Assembly (NCBI GenBank): GCA_021782915.1
Contig: JAJXUK010000021.1
Span: 1-36,231 of the forward strand
DNA length: 36,231 nt
Direction: 5' to 3'
Origin: Actinomycetes bacterium
GTDB taxonomy: Bacteria; Actinomycetota; Acidimicrobiia; Acidimicrobiales; RAAP-2
In this document: positions 1 through 6,888 of the stretch, piece by piece
Layout: each line of letters opens with the position of its first letter
Position numbering within the stretch: the stretch's first letter is position 1
The notes under the pieces: generated by a model
Told to the model about the DNA's origin: nothing
Seen by the model: the letters and a program-made list of their open reading frames with translations, nothing else
The model's database searches: none
Program-made: the position numbers and the translations under genes

Positions 1-1
1 C

Positions 2-106
2 AACGCCGAACGCCTCGCGGCGCTCGAGTCCTTCCTCATCGACTACAACTATGAGCGAACCCATTCATCAATCGGCAACCGACCACCAGCGAGCAGGCTC
101 CCGTGA
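2..106 (+). CDS. IS481-family transposase, C-terminal fragment
   Basis: An open frame enters from the left edge and gives 34 residues before a TGA at 104-106. The tail contains DYNYERTHSSIGNRPPASRL, which matches the C-terminal end of the integrase-core (rve) domain of IS481/IS3-type transposases, where a YN-x-x-R-x-H-x-(S/A)-(L/I)-G-x-x-P-x-x-R pattern follows the last catalytic glutamate. The catalytic D, D and E residues are upstream of the window. The gene runs towards argH and the two stop codons are 22 bases apart. The family call is firm; whether the transposase is intact cannot be known from here. Confidence 0.8.
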   Translation, partial: NAERLAALESFLIDYNYERTHSSIGNRPPASRLP

Positions 107-111
107 ACAAC

Positions 112-127
112 GGTCCTGGGAATTACA
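112..127 (+). repeat. Putative terminal inverted repeat of the IS (right copy)
   Basis: GGTCCTGGGAATTACA follows the transposase stop codon and ends exactly before the CCTAGG target motif. Its reverse complement, TGTAATTCCCAGGACC, would be the outer end of the element. The matching left copy is not in the window, so repeat status is inferred from position and from the TGT end. Confidence 0.6.
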
Positions 128-133
128 CCTAGG
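128..133. other. Putative IS481 target site (NCTAGN) containing the argH stop codon
   Basis: CCTAGG lies at the IS boundary and agrees with the NCTAGN preference described for IS481. On the minus strand its TAG (129-131) is the argH stop codon. Insertion here with target duplication would leave the ArgH reading frame intact. Confidence 0.6.
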
Positions 134-1505
134 CGCTCACGCGTGAGTGGGCTCTGGCTAGCGCCGCGTCGAGGCGCTCACGCTGAGCCGCCACGGCGGC
201 CGGCCCGCTCGCGCCGGGCGACGTGCGCAGGTCCAGGGCGCTGCCCGCCTCGAAGAGCTCGCCGTAGAGCGCCAGGTCCTCACTCTCAGCCACCACCGTG
301 GCCAGACCTACTCCGCGGCGCACCGCATCGCCCACGGCGCGCCCGACGCGCTCATGCGCTCGCCGGAAGGGCATTCCCGCCTCAACCAGTCGCTCGGCGA
401 TGTCAATGGCCACGAGGAACTCGTCATCAGCGGCCCGCGCGGCAACGGGCGCGTTGAAGCTCAGTGAGCGATACGCGCCGGCCAGGGCCCGCAGCACCAG
501 CTCGACCTGACGCACCGAGTCAAAGAGCGGCTCCTTGTCCTCCTGAAGGTCTCGGTTGTACGTCAAGGGCAGACCCTTCAACGTCACCAGCAGTGACGTC
601 AGGTTGCCCACCAGGCGGCCACTCTTGCCACGGGCCAACTCGGCCACGTCGCTGTTCTTCTTCTGGGGCAGCATGGAGGATCCGGTCGTGAAGTCATCAC
701 CCAGGGCCGCGAAGCCGAACTCGGCACTCGTCCACAGGACGAGCTCTTCACCCATGCGTGAGAGGTGCACGCCGAGCAGGGCGATGTCAAAGAGGGTCTC
801 GGCAACGAAGTCTCGATCGCTCACCGCATCCATCGAGTTGGCGAAGGCCTCGCGGAATCCCAGCAGGCGTGCCGTGCGATCAGGGTCAATCGGCAAGGAC
901 GTGCCCGCCACCGCTCCCGCACCCAGCGGCGACACGTTGGCCCTCTCGCGCGTGTCGACGAGGCGCTCGACGTCGCGCACCAGCGCCCAGGCGTGCGCGT
1001 AGAGGTGATGAGCCAGCAGAACGGGCTGGGCGCGCTGCAGGTGCGTGTAGCCCGGCAGGTAGGCCGTCGCGTTCGAGTCGGCCAGCTCGCGCAAGGCCGC
1101 CACCAGGTCGAGCACCCGCGTGGCGATGCCCGTTAGCGCGTCGCGAGTGAAGAGCCGCAGTGCGGTGGCCACCTGGTCGTTGCGGCTGCGCGCGGTATGA
1201 ATCTTGGCCCCGACGGGACCCGCTAGCTCGGTGGCTCGCCGCTCGATCGCCATGTGGATGTCCTCATCCGAGTCGTGTCGCACGAACTCCCCGCGAGCGA
1301 TCTCCTCGCGCACGGCCTCCAGCGTGCTGCGCAGAAGCCGGGCCTCGTCATCACTGAGCAGCCCGGCGCTGCGCAAGCCTTCGACGTGAGCGTGCGAGCC
1401 GCGGATGTCGTGCTCGTAGAGGGTGACGTCAAATGAGTAGCTCTCCGACAGATCCCACAGGGCCTGGGCCATGGGGGTCTCGAATCGACCTGCCCAGAGC
1501 GTCAT
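129..1505 (-). CDS. argH: Argininosuccinate lyase
   Basis: ArgH cleaves argininosuccinate to arginine and fumarate, the last step of arginine synthesis, in the cytoplasm. The 458-residue product starts MTLWAGRFE, as expected for the family. It has HTARSRNDQ near residue 103, GYTHLQRAQP near 152 (catalytic His), and the fumarase/lyase signature GSSMLPQKKNSD near 275. An open frame continues upstream to 1904, but that part is antisense-like sequence inside argG. The ATG at 1503-1505 overlaps the argG stop in an ATGA junction, so translational coupling to argG is likely. It is the last gene of the arginine operon. Its TAG stop lies inside the CTAG target of the neighbouring insertion sequence, with no room for a separate terminator before the IS. 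Confidence 0.97.
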   Translation of the reverse strand: MTLWAGRFETPMAQALWDLSESYSFDVTLYEHDIRGSHAHVEGLRSAGLLSDDEARLLRSTLEAVREEIARGEFVRHDSDEDIHMAIERRATELAGPVGAKIHTARSRNDQVATALRLFTRDALTGIATRVLDLVAALRELADSNATAYLPGYTHLQRAQPVLLAHHLYAHAWALVRDVERLVDTRERANVSPLGAGAVAGTSLPIDPDRTARLLGFREAFANSMDAVSDRDFVAETLFDIALLGVHLSRMGEELVLWTSAEFGFAALGDDFTTGSSMLPQKKNSDVAELARGKSGRLVGNLTSLLVTLKGLPLTYNRDLQEDKEPLFDSVRQVELVLRALAGAYRSLSFNAPVAARAADDEFLVAIDIAERLVEAGMPFRRAHERVGRAVGDAVRRGVGLATVVAESEDLALYGELFEAGSALDLRTSPGASGPAAVAAQRERLDAALARAHSRVSA

Positions 1506-2722
1506 GACTGGGGCGTGGCGTTCTTGGCGCCCTGACGGGCCGCCCACGTCTTGAGCCCGAGACCGTAGATCTTGACGAACCCCTCGGAGTCGAAGTGATT
1601 GAAGCTGTCGGCCGCCTCGTACGTCGCCAGACCCAGGTCGTAGAGCGCCTCTGGCGAGCGTCGACCCGTGACCCGCCCGACGCCCGGAGCCTCGAAGCGC
1701 ATACGCACGTCGCCGCTCACGTGGCGCTGGGTCTCCTGGAAGAACGCGTCCAGCGCCTCCTTGAGCGGCGAGAACCACATGCCGTCGTACACCAACTCGG
1801 CCCAGCGGATCTGGAGGCGGGCCTTCTCGTGGTGCAGCTCTCGCTCGAGCACCAGGTCCTCGAGATCCGCGTGCGCCGTGATCAGCGCCAGGGCGGCCGG
1901 GCACTCGTAGACCTCACGGCTCTTGATGCCCACGCGACGGTTCTCCACCATGTCTAAGCGCCCGAACCCAGTGGGTCCGACGCGGTCCGTCAGGGCCTTG
2001 AGCAGGTCCGCGAGGCCCATCGCCTCACCATCCAGGGCCACCGGCACGCCCTGGCGAAACGAGATGGTCAGCTCCACCGGCACGTCAGTGCGAATCCGCG
2101 TGAGCGTGTAGGGCTCTTCGGGCGGGGGCGCCCACGGATCCTCAATCTCCCCGCACTCGATCGCCCGACCCCAGAGGTTCTCGTCAATCGAGTAGATCTT
2201 CTCCTTCGTCGCCTTGATTGGGATGCCCCACTTCTCAGCGAAGTCCACCGAGTCGGCCCGAGACATCCCCCAGAGGCGCACCGGGGCGAGCACGTCCAGA
2301 TCTGGGGCCAGGGCGTGCACACCCACCTCGAAGCGCACCTGATCGTTGCCCTTGCCGGTGGAGCCGTGCGCGACGGCGTCGGCACCGAACGTGCGGGCCT
2401 GGTCCACCAGGTGACGCACGATGACGGGGCGCGACAGAGCCGACACCAACGGGTACTTTCCCTCGTAGAGGGCGTTGGCCGCGATCGCGGGGCCGCAGAA
2501 GTACCGGGCCATCTCCTCACGAGCGTCCACCACCACGAAGTCCATCGCACCGGCGGCTAGGGCGCGAGATCGAATGCTCTCGAAGCTCTCCGAAGAGTCC
2601 GGATCCTGGCCCACGTCCACCAGCACGCAGACGACCTCCACGCCCCATTGCTCGATCATCCAGCGCACGGCTACCGACGTGTCGAGGCCGCCACTGTAGG
2701 CCAGTACCACCTTCTTCGCCAT
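1502..2722 (-). CDS. argG: Argininosuccinate synthase
   Basis: ArgG joins citrulline and aspartate using ATP to form argininosuccinate. The 406-residue length is normal for the family. The N-terminal ATP-pyrophosphatase P-loop is LAYSGGLDTS (residues 8-17), followed by the synthetase signature AHGSTGKGNDQVRFE near residue 118 and YSIDENLWGR near 178, where citrulline and aspartate contacts lie in known structures. The start ATG follows the argR stop after a single base, and the stop overlaps the argH start. No truncation or odd residue was seen. Confidence 0.97.
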   Translation of the reverse strand: MAKKVVLAYSGGLDTSVAVRWMIEQWGVEVVCVLVDVGQDPDSSESFESIRSRALAAGAMDFVVVDAREEMARYFCGPAIAANALYEGKYPLVSALSRPVIVRHLVDQARTFGADAVAHGSTGKGNDQVRFEVGVHALAPDLDVLAPVRLWGMSRADSVDFAEKWGIPIKATKEKIYSIDENLWGRAIECGEIEDPWAPPPEEPYTLTRIRTDVPVELTISFRQGVPVALDGEAMGLADLLKALTDRVGPTGFGRLDMVENRRVGIKSREVYECPAALALITAHADLEDLVLERELHHEKARLQIRWAELVYDGMWFSPLKEALDAFFQETQRHVSGDVRMRFEAPGVGRVTGRRSPEALYDLGLATYEAADSFNHFDSEGFVKIYGLGLKTWAARQGAKNATPQS

Positions 2723-2723
2723 C

Positions 2724-3215
2724 TCAGCTTCCCTTCGCCACTCCGCTGATCACCTCAACGCCCGCCAGCTGACGGAACTCCTCGGCCAGACGCTCGCCAC
2801 CGTACTCCTCGCGCGCCACGACGAGGATCGTGTCGTCTCCCGCCACGCTGCCCACCACCCCGGACAAGGCGCTGCGATCTAGGGCGGACGCCACGACGTG
2901 CGCACAGCCCGGTGGGGTGCGGACCACGATGAGATTGCCGGAGTTCTCGACCGAGACGACCCACTCGCCCATCATCCGGCGTAGGTGCTCGATCGGCGCC
3001 GAGCTGAGCTTCGGGCTCGCCGCGATGACGATGCGCCGTGAGCCGTGCTCATCTCGCATCTTGATGGTGCCGAGCTCCTGGAGGTCCCGCGTCACCGTTG
3101 CCTGCGTGGCGGCGAAGCCCTCTGCCTGCAGGCGCGCTACGAGCTGGGCCGCGGTCGAGACCACCTCGTGCTCGATGATTTCGGCAATGCGGTGCTGGCG
3201 CTGGGCCTTGGTCAC
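2724..3215 (-). CDS. argR: Arginine repressor ArgR
   Basis: ArgR is a hexameric arginine-responsive repressor of arginine genes. The chosen GTG start (3213-3215) overlaps the argF stop as GTGA and gives a 163-residue protein beginning MTKAQRQHRIAEII, matching the family N terminus; the open frame extends further upstream inside argF but without family similarity. The N-terminal winged-helix DNA-binding domain includes ATQATVTRDLQELG near residues 43-56. The C-terminal oligomerisation and arginine-binding domain has GNLIVVRTPPGCAHVVASAL and GDDTILVVA; the GDD aspartates contact arginine in homologues. Lying inside the operon, it probably controls its own operon through the site near the argC start. 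Confidence 0.95.
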   Translation of the reverse strand: MTKAQRQHRIAEIIEHEVVSTAAQLVARLQAEGFAATQATVTRDLQELGTIKMRDEHGSRRIVIAASPKLSSAPIEHLRRMMGEWVVSVENSGNLIVVRTPPGCAHVVASALDRSALSGVVGSVAGDDTILVVAREEYGGERLAEEFRQLAGVEVISGVAKGS

Positions 3216-4126
3216 TGATCTTCCTCCTTGATCCAGCGCAGTGCGCCGCGCATCGCTGAGCGTCGATGAAAGACCTGGCGCCACACGACCGACTGGGGAC
3301 CATCCAAGACGTCGTCGGTGATCTCCTCGCCACGGTGCGCGGGCAGACAGTGCATCACGATGGCGCCGGGCGAGGCGAGGGCCAGGGTCGCGTCGTTGAC
3401 CTGGAACGCGCCGAGGTCCTGGCGCCGTCGAGCCGCCTCGGCCTCCAGGCCCATGGAGATCCAGGTGTCGGTGTAGACCACGTCTGCTCCCTCGAGCGCC
3501 TCGGGAATCGACTCGGTCAGCGTTAGTTCCCCTGAGATCGCCCGCGGGTCCTCTACCGCCGAGTCGGCCAACTGGTAGGGCGCGGGAGCCGCCAGACTCA
3601 CCGAGGCGCCGAGGAGCAGCAGGGCCACGGCCAGGGATCGAGCCACGTTCGTCACGTCCCCGAGGTAGGCCACGCGCACGCCCGCCAGTCCCGTGACGTC
3701 CCCGTCGGCCAGGTAGTCCGCGATGGTGAGCACGTCAGCGAGTGCCTGCGTGGGATGGGCGCGCTCACTCATCAGGTTGATCAGGGCCAACGAGTCTTGG
3801 GTGGCCCGACGAATTCTCTCGAAGTCAGCGTGGCGACGAAGTCGCATCGCGGCCACCGAGTACATCTGAGCCAGGGTGCGACCGATGTCCTCGGCGCTCT
3901 CGCGCGAGTCAAGACCGATCTCGTCGTCGCCGAAGAAGGTGACGCGCCCACCTAGATCGTGCACGGCGGTAGCCGCCGCCGCGCGCGTGCGAAGGCTCGG
4001 GCGCTCGAAGACGAGGGCGATCTCGTCGTGTTCGAGCACGCTCGCATCGACTTCGCGCGCGGCGGCGCAGATGGCGACCAGCTGCTCGCGACTCAATGCG
4101 TCGATGGTGATGAAGTGTCGGGTCAC
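3212..4126 (-). CDS. argF: Ornithine carbamoyltransferase with an atypical carbamoyl-phosphate loop
   Basis: It is expected to carbamoylate ornithine to citrulline, using carbamoyl phosphate made by CarAB. The 304-residue product begins at a GTG overlapping the argB stop (GTGA). Conserved elements include the ornithine-binding SMG loop (TDTWISMGLEAE, near 224-226), HCLPAHRGEE (near 259) and the link YLGDVTNVARS. Two motifs differ from classic OTCase: the carbamoyl-phosphate loop reads SLRTR (44-48) rather than STRTR, and HPTQ (124-127) replaces HPCQ. SLRTR-like loops are remembered from N-acylornithine transcarbamylases, but the intact SMG loop and the short length favour true ornithine carbamoyltransferase. 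The operon position between argB and argR supports the call. Confidence 0.92.
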   Translation of the reverse strand: MTRHFITIDALSREQLVAICAAAREVDASVLEHDEIALVFERPSLRTRAAAATAVHDLGGRVTFFGDDEIGLDSRESAEDIGRTLAQMYSVAAMRLRRHADFERIRRATQDSLALINLMSERAHPTQALADVLTIADYLADGDVTGLAGVRVAYLGDVTNVARSLAVALLLLGASVSLAAPAPYQLADSAVEDPRAISGELTLTESIPEALEGADVVYTDTWISMGLEAEAARRRQDLGAFQVNDATLALASPGAIVMHCLPAHRGEEITDDVLDGPQSVVWRQVFHRRSAMRGALRWIKEEDQ

Positions 4127-4911
4127 GCGTGCACCTCCGTGGTGGGGATCTCGCCGGCCAGGGCGCGTCGCAGAGCGTGGGCGCGCGTGCCGTTGGCCAC
4201 CAGGACCGAGGCGGCACCCTCGTCCAGCGCGGCGAGAGCGGCGAGGGCCTTCGGACGCATGCCCTCACGGACCGCACCCGAGTCGACGAGCTCGCGCAGA
4301 GCCCCGACGCTCAGTCTCGACTGAGCCGTCGTGGGGTCATCGGGATCTCTGCGAATCTGGTCCACGTCGCTGAGCAAGACCAGGCTCTGCGCGTCCAGGG
4401 CGCGCGCGAGTGCCCCCGCAGCCGCGTCGGCGTTGCAGTTGAGCAGATCGCCGTTCTCATCCACGCTCACGGAGCTGACCACCGGCACGTAGCCCGCGTC
4501 CAGCAGGGCCCCCACAACGTCCGCACGCACGCGCGGTGCGCCGGCCGCGCGATCCCACGGAGGTCCGAGCGACGTGGCCGCAAAGAGAGTGGCGTCGGCG
4601 CCGTTGAGTCCGACGCAGGGCACACCAGCGTGACTGAGCGCAGCCACCACCGCAGTGTTGACCTCCGCCATGGCCATGACCACGACACGCATCGTCTCCT
4701 GATCGGTCACCCTCAGACCGTCCACGAATCGACTCGCCATGCCGAGGCGACCGAGCAGCTCAGCGATCTGGGGCCCGCCGCCGTGCACGAGCACCACGCG
4801 CTCGCCACGCGCGAGCATCTCGCCCAGGTCTTGGGCGAGCTCGCCCAGCACGGCGCTGCGCGGACGAAGGTCGTCCAACGCGTGACCTCCCACCTTGACG
4901 ACGAGGGTCAC
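4123..4911 (-). CDS. argB: Acetylglutamate kinase
   Basis: ArgB phosphorylates N-acetylglutamate, the usual feedback-controlled step of arginine synthesis. The 262-residue protein starts MTLVVKVGGHA with the amino-acid-kinase lysine and glycine loop, then HGGGPQI near residue 43, FVDGLRVTD near 62, LLNCNADAAAG near 158 (substrate Asn) and GMRPK near 217 (nucleotide Lys). The N terminus is short: there is no leading helix of the kind used by arginine-inhibited hexameric kinases, so inhibition may be weak or absent (inference). The GTG start overlaps the argC stop as GTGA. In Mycobacterium argJ sits between argC and argB; there is no space for it here. Confidence 0.95.
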   Translation of the reverse strand: MTLVVKVGGHALDDLRPRSAVLGELAQDLGEMLARGERVVLVHGGGPQIAELLGRLGMASRFVDGLRVTDQETMRVVVMAMAEVNTAVVAALSHAGVPCVGLNGADATLFAATSLGPPWDRAAGAPRVRADVVGALLDAGYVPVVSSVSVDENGDLLNCNADAAAGALARALDAQSLVLLSDVDQIRRDPDDPTTAQSRLSVGALRELVDSGAVREGMRPKALAALAALDEGAASVLVANGTRAHALRRALAGEIPTTEVHA

Positions 4912-5924
4912 GGGGTGACTCCCGCGCGTGGCAGACCGAGGGTCTCCTCGAAACCCAGAGCGACGTTGAAGGCCTGCACCGCCTGGCCCGCGGCGCCCTT
5001 GAGCAGGTTGTCAATCGAACTCATCGCAACCAGCCACCCGGTGCGCTCATCCACGCGTGCGCTGACGAAGCACAGGTTGGAGCCGACCGGATCCTTGAGG
5101 GTCGGTGGCGTCTCAGTGACGACCACGAAGGGCTCGGGCGCGTACGCGGCCCGCAACACCTCCAGGGCCCTCTCAGTAGTCAGTTCGGCGTCGCGCACCC
5201 GCGCGTAGGCGCTGACCAGCATGCCGCGCGCGACCGGCACCAGGTGCGGAGTGAAGAGCAGCTCCACGCCCAGTTCCTGCTGCATTTCCGGGGTGTGACG
5301 GTGCCGCAGCAGCGAGTAGGCCTCCGCGTTCGAGGCGAGTCGCGAGAAGTGGAGCCGCTCGTTCAGACCACGTCCGGCCCCGGAGGCGCCGCTGAGGGCG
5401 TTCACCACGATTCCCTGGGCCTCGATGAGCCCGGCGTCCACGAAGGGCCCCAGAGCGAGGACGCTCGCGGTGGGATAGCACCCGGGCACGGCCACCAGCC
5501 GAGCGCCGGCCAACTCGCCGCGATGGCGCTCCACGAGCCCGTAGACGGCCGGTGCGAGCAGCACCGGTGCGCTGTGGGTCGATCCGTACCACTCGGCGTA
5601 CACCAACGGGTCTCGCAGGCGAAAGTCGGCCCCGAGGTCGAACACGGCGACGCCCGCCTCGACCAGTTCCGGAACCCAGCGCTGGCTCTGGCCGTGCGGC
5701 AGTGCGAGAAAGACCGCGTCGAGCTGGTGCTCGAGGACCTCGCTGGTCGGCGCAAAGGTCTCGCTCGGGTAGAGCGCGGCGAGCGCCGGGGCGTGCTCGG
5801 CGATGGACGTGCCGGCGGCGCTCTCTCCCGTGGCGAGCACCACCTCCATCTCGGGATGCGTGGCGAGCAGGCGCAGCAGCTCCTGACCCGCGTACCCCGA
5901 CGCCCCCACGACCGCCACTCTCAT
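4908..5924 (-). CDS. argC: N-acetyl-gamma-glutamyl-phosphate reductase
   Basis: ArgC reduces acetylglutamyl phosphate to the semialdehyde with NADPH. The Rossmann start MRVAVVGASGYAGQELLRLL and the active-site cysteine motif VPGCYPTA (near residue 144) identify it. The C-terminal domain has the dimer and catalytic segment FTPHLVPVARGML, including the conserved His. I chose the ATG at 5922-5924 (338 residues) because a TAAAAT hexamer ends 7 bases upstream and no Shine-Dalgarno sequence is present, suggesting a leaderless mRNA; an in-frame ATG at 5931-5933 would add three residues. It is the first gene of the arg operon, divergent from the transporter at 5992. Confidence 0.95.
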   Translation of the reverse strand: MRVAVVGASGYAGQELLRLLATHPEMEVVLATGESAAGTSIAEHAPALAALYPSETFAPTSEVLEHQLDAVFLALPHGQSQRWVPELVEAGVAVFDLGADFRLRDPLVYAEWYGSTHSAPVLLAPAVYGLVERHRGELAGARLVAVPGCYPTASVLALGPFVDAGLIEAQGIVVNALSGASGAGRGLNERLHFSRLASNAEAYSLLRHRHTPEMQQELGVELLFTPHLVPVARGMLVSAYARVRDAELTTERALEVLRAAYAPEPFVVVTETPPTLKDPVGSNLCFVSARVDERTGWLVAMSSIDNLLKGAAGQAVQAFNVALGFEETLGLPRAGVTP

Positions 5925-5927
5925 GGT

Positions 5928-5941
5928 TGCCATTTTATGCA
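5928..5941 (-). promoter_or_regulatory. argC -10 element overlapped by an ARG-box-like site
   Basis: On the minus strand TAAAAT (5932-5937) is a good -10 hexamer, placing transcription start at about the argC ATG. It lies inside TGCATAAAATGGCA. Read on the plus strand (TGCCATTTTATGCA), this matches the E. coli ARG-box core TGNATWWWWATNCA at 10 of its 12 specified positions. ArgR bound here would block RNA polymerase, which fits an argR gene in the same operon. A weak -35 (TTGCGC, about 19 bases upstream) is possible. The actinobacterial operator is variable, so the operator call is inference. Confidence 0.45.
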
Positions 5942-5979
5942 CAAGTAGTGACAAAAGCGCAAGAGAGGGCCCCGGCCGC

Positions 5980-5985
5980 TAGGCT
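5980..5985 (+). promoter_or_regulatory. Leaderless -10 element of the EamA transporter gene
   Basis: TAGGCT is followed by exactly six bases and then the GTG start codon at 5992, so transcription would begin at the start codon. No Shine-Dalgarno sequence lies in between. TANNNT-N6-start is the usual layout of leaderless actinobacterial genes. No convincing -35 was seen. Confidence 0.45.
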
Positions 5986-5991
5986 GGGCCC

Positions 5992-6888
5992 GTGAGTCGG
6001 CGCGGCTGGACCCTCTTCCTCGTGATGGTCGTGCTCTGGGGCATCCCCTACCTGCTCATCCGCGTCGCGGTGCGCCAGCTCGACCCCGGTGTGCTCGTGC
6101 TGAGCCGCACGGGCCCCGTCGCGGTACTCCTGCTGCCCCTGGTCCTGCGGCGCGGCCAGCTGGACCTGCTTCGGCGCCACCTCGGCTGGATCAGCACCTT
6201 CGGCGTCGTCGAGTTCGGCATTCCCTGGTACCTGATGTCCACGAGCGAGCGCCACATCGACAGCTCCTTGACCAGCCTGCTCATCTGTGCGGTGCCCATG
6301 TTCTCGGTCCTCGCCCAGCGCCTGCGAGGCTCTCGCGAGCACATCGGAGCCCGCCGACTGACCGGCCTCGTAGTCGGCGCCGTGGGTGTGGCCTTCCTGG
6401 TAGGCCTAAGCATCACCAGCGGCTCCTTTCAGTGGATCGGCCTCATGCTCGTGGTCTGCCTGGGCTACACCATCGGGCCGATCATCTTGGCGACGCGCCT
6501 GAGCCACGTGCCCGGCCCGGTGGTCGTGGCCGGGGCGACGGCGGTGGTCGCCGTCGCCTGGATCCCGTGGTCGATCATGCATTGGCCCGTGCGCGTGGAC
6601 GCCGAGACGTGGGCGTCGATCGGGGTGCTCTCCGTCTTCTGCACCGCCGGGGCCTTCCTCACCTTCTTCGAGCTGGTCAAGGAAGTCGGAGCCACGCGCA
6701 GCGTGGTCGTGACGTACTTGAACACCGCCCTGGCCGTCGTGCTCGGCGTGATGCTGCTCGGAGAGCCGCTGACCACTGGCATCATGCTGGGCTTCCCGCT
6801 CGTGCTGCTCGGCAGCGTCCTGGCGACGTCGCGCCCCCGCCTAGACCTCGAAGTCGCCGGCGACGCGAACCGCACCGTCCACCAGTAG
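5992..6888 (+). CDS. EamA/DMT-superfamily transporter
   Basis: A 298-residue, very hydrophobic protein with about ten predicted membrane segments in two similar halves, as in EamA (drug/metabolite transporter) permeases. The first half opens WTLFLVMVVLWGIPYLLIRV and the second half contains TYLNTALAVVLGVMLLGEPL, resembling the characteristic late-repeat motif (P-x-x-A-x-x-x-G/L-x-x-x-L-G-E-x-L). The GTG start was chosen because of the TAGGCT-N6 leaderless promoter. It is a single plus-strand gene divergent from argC; its last 48 bases overlap the end of the thioesterase gene on the other strand. The substrate cannot be told; members export amino acids, nucleotides or metabolites. A link to arginine is suggested only by the shared intergenic region. 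Confidence 0.85.
   Translation: MSRRGWTLFLVMVVLWGIPYLLIRVAVRQLDPGVLVLSRTGPVAVLLLPLVLRRGQLDLLRRHLGWISTFGVVEFGIPWYLMSTSERHIDSSLTSLLICAVPMFSVLAQRLRGSREHIGARRLTGLVVGAVGVAFLVGLSITSGSFQWIGLMLVVCLGYTIGPIILATRLSHVPGPVVVAGATAVVAVAWIPWSIMHWPVRVDAETWASIGVLSVFCTAGAFLTFFELVKEVGATRSVVVTYLNTALAVVLGVMLLGEPLTTGIMLGFPLVLLGSVLATSRPRLDLEVAGDANRTVHQ

Larger units (their letters stand above)
1..127 (+). mobile_element. Right end of an IS481-like insertion sequence (partial)
   Basis: The first 127 bases look like the 3' end of an IS481-family element: the last codons of a DDE transposase, a 5-base gap, and a terminal sequence ending in ...TTACA (read inward from the end, TGTAATTCCC). Ends that begin TGT are usual in this family. 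Immediately outside is CCTAGG, which fits the NCTAGN target known for IS481. The left end and most of the element lie outside the window, so copy number, intactness and the second target-site copy cannot be judged. Confidence 0.75.

Noticed and set aside
4129-5208. 359-codon plus-strand open frame opposite argB/argC, considered as the missing argJ
   Set aside because: No ArgJ motifs (such as the autocleavage Thr segment) and it runs wholly antisense to argB and argC.
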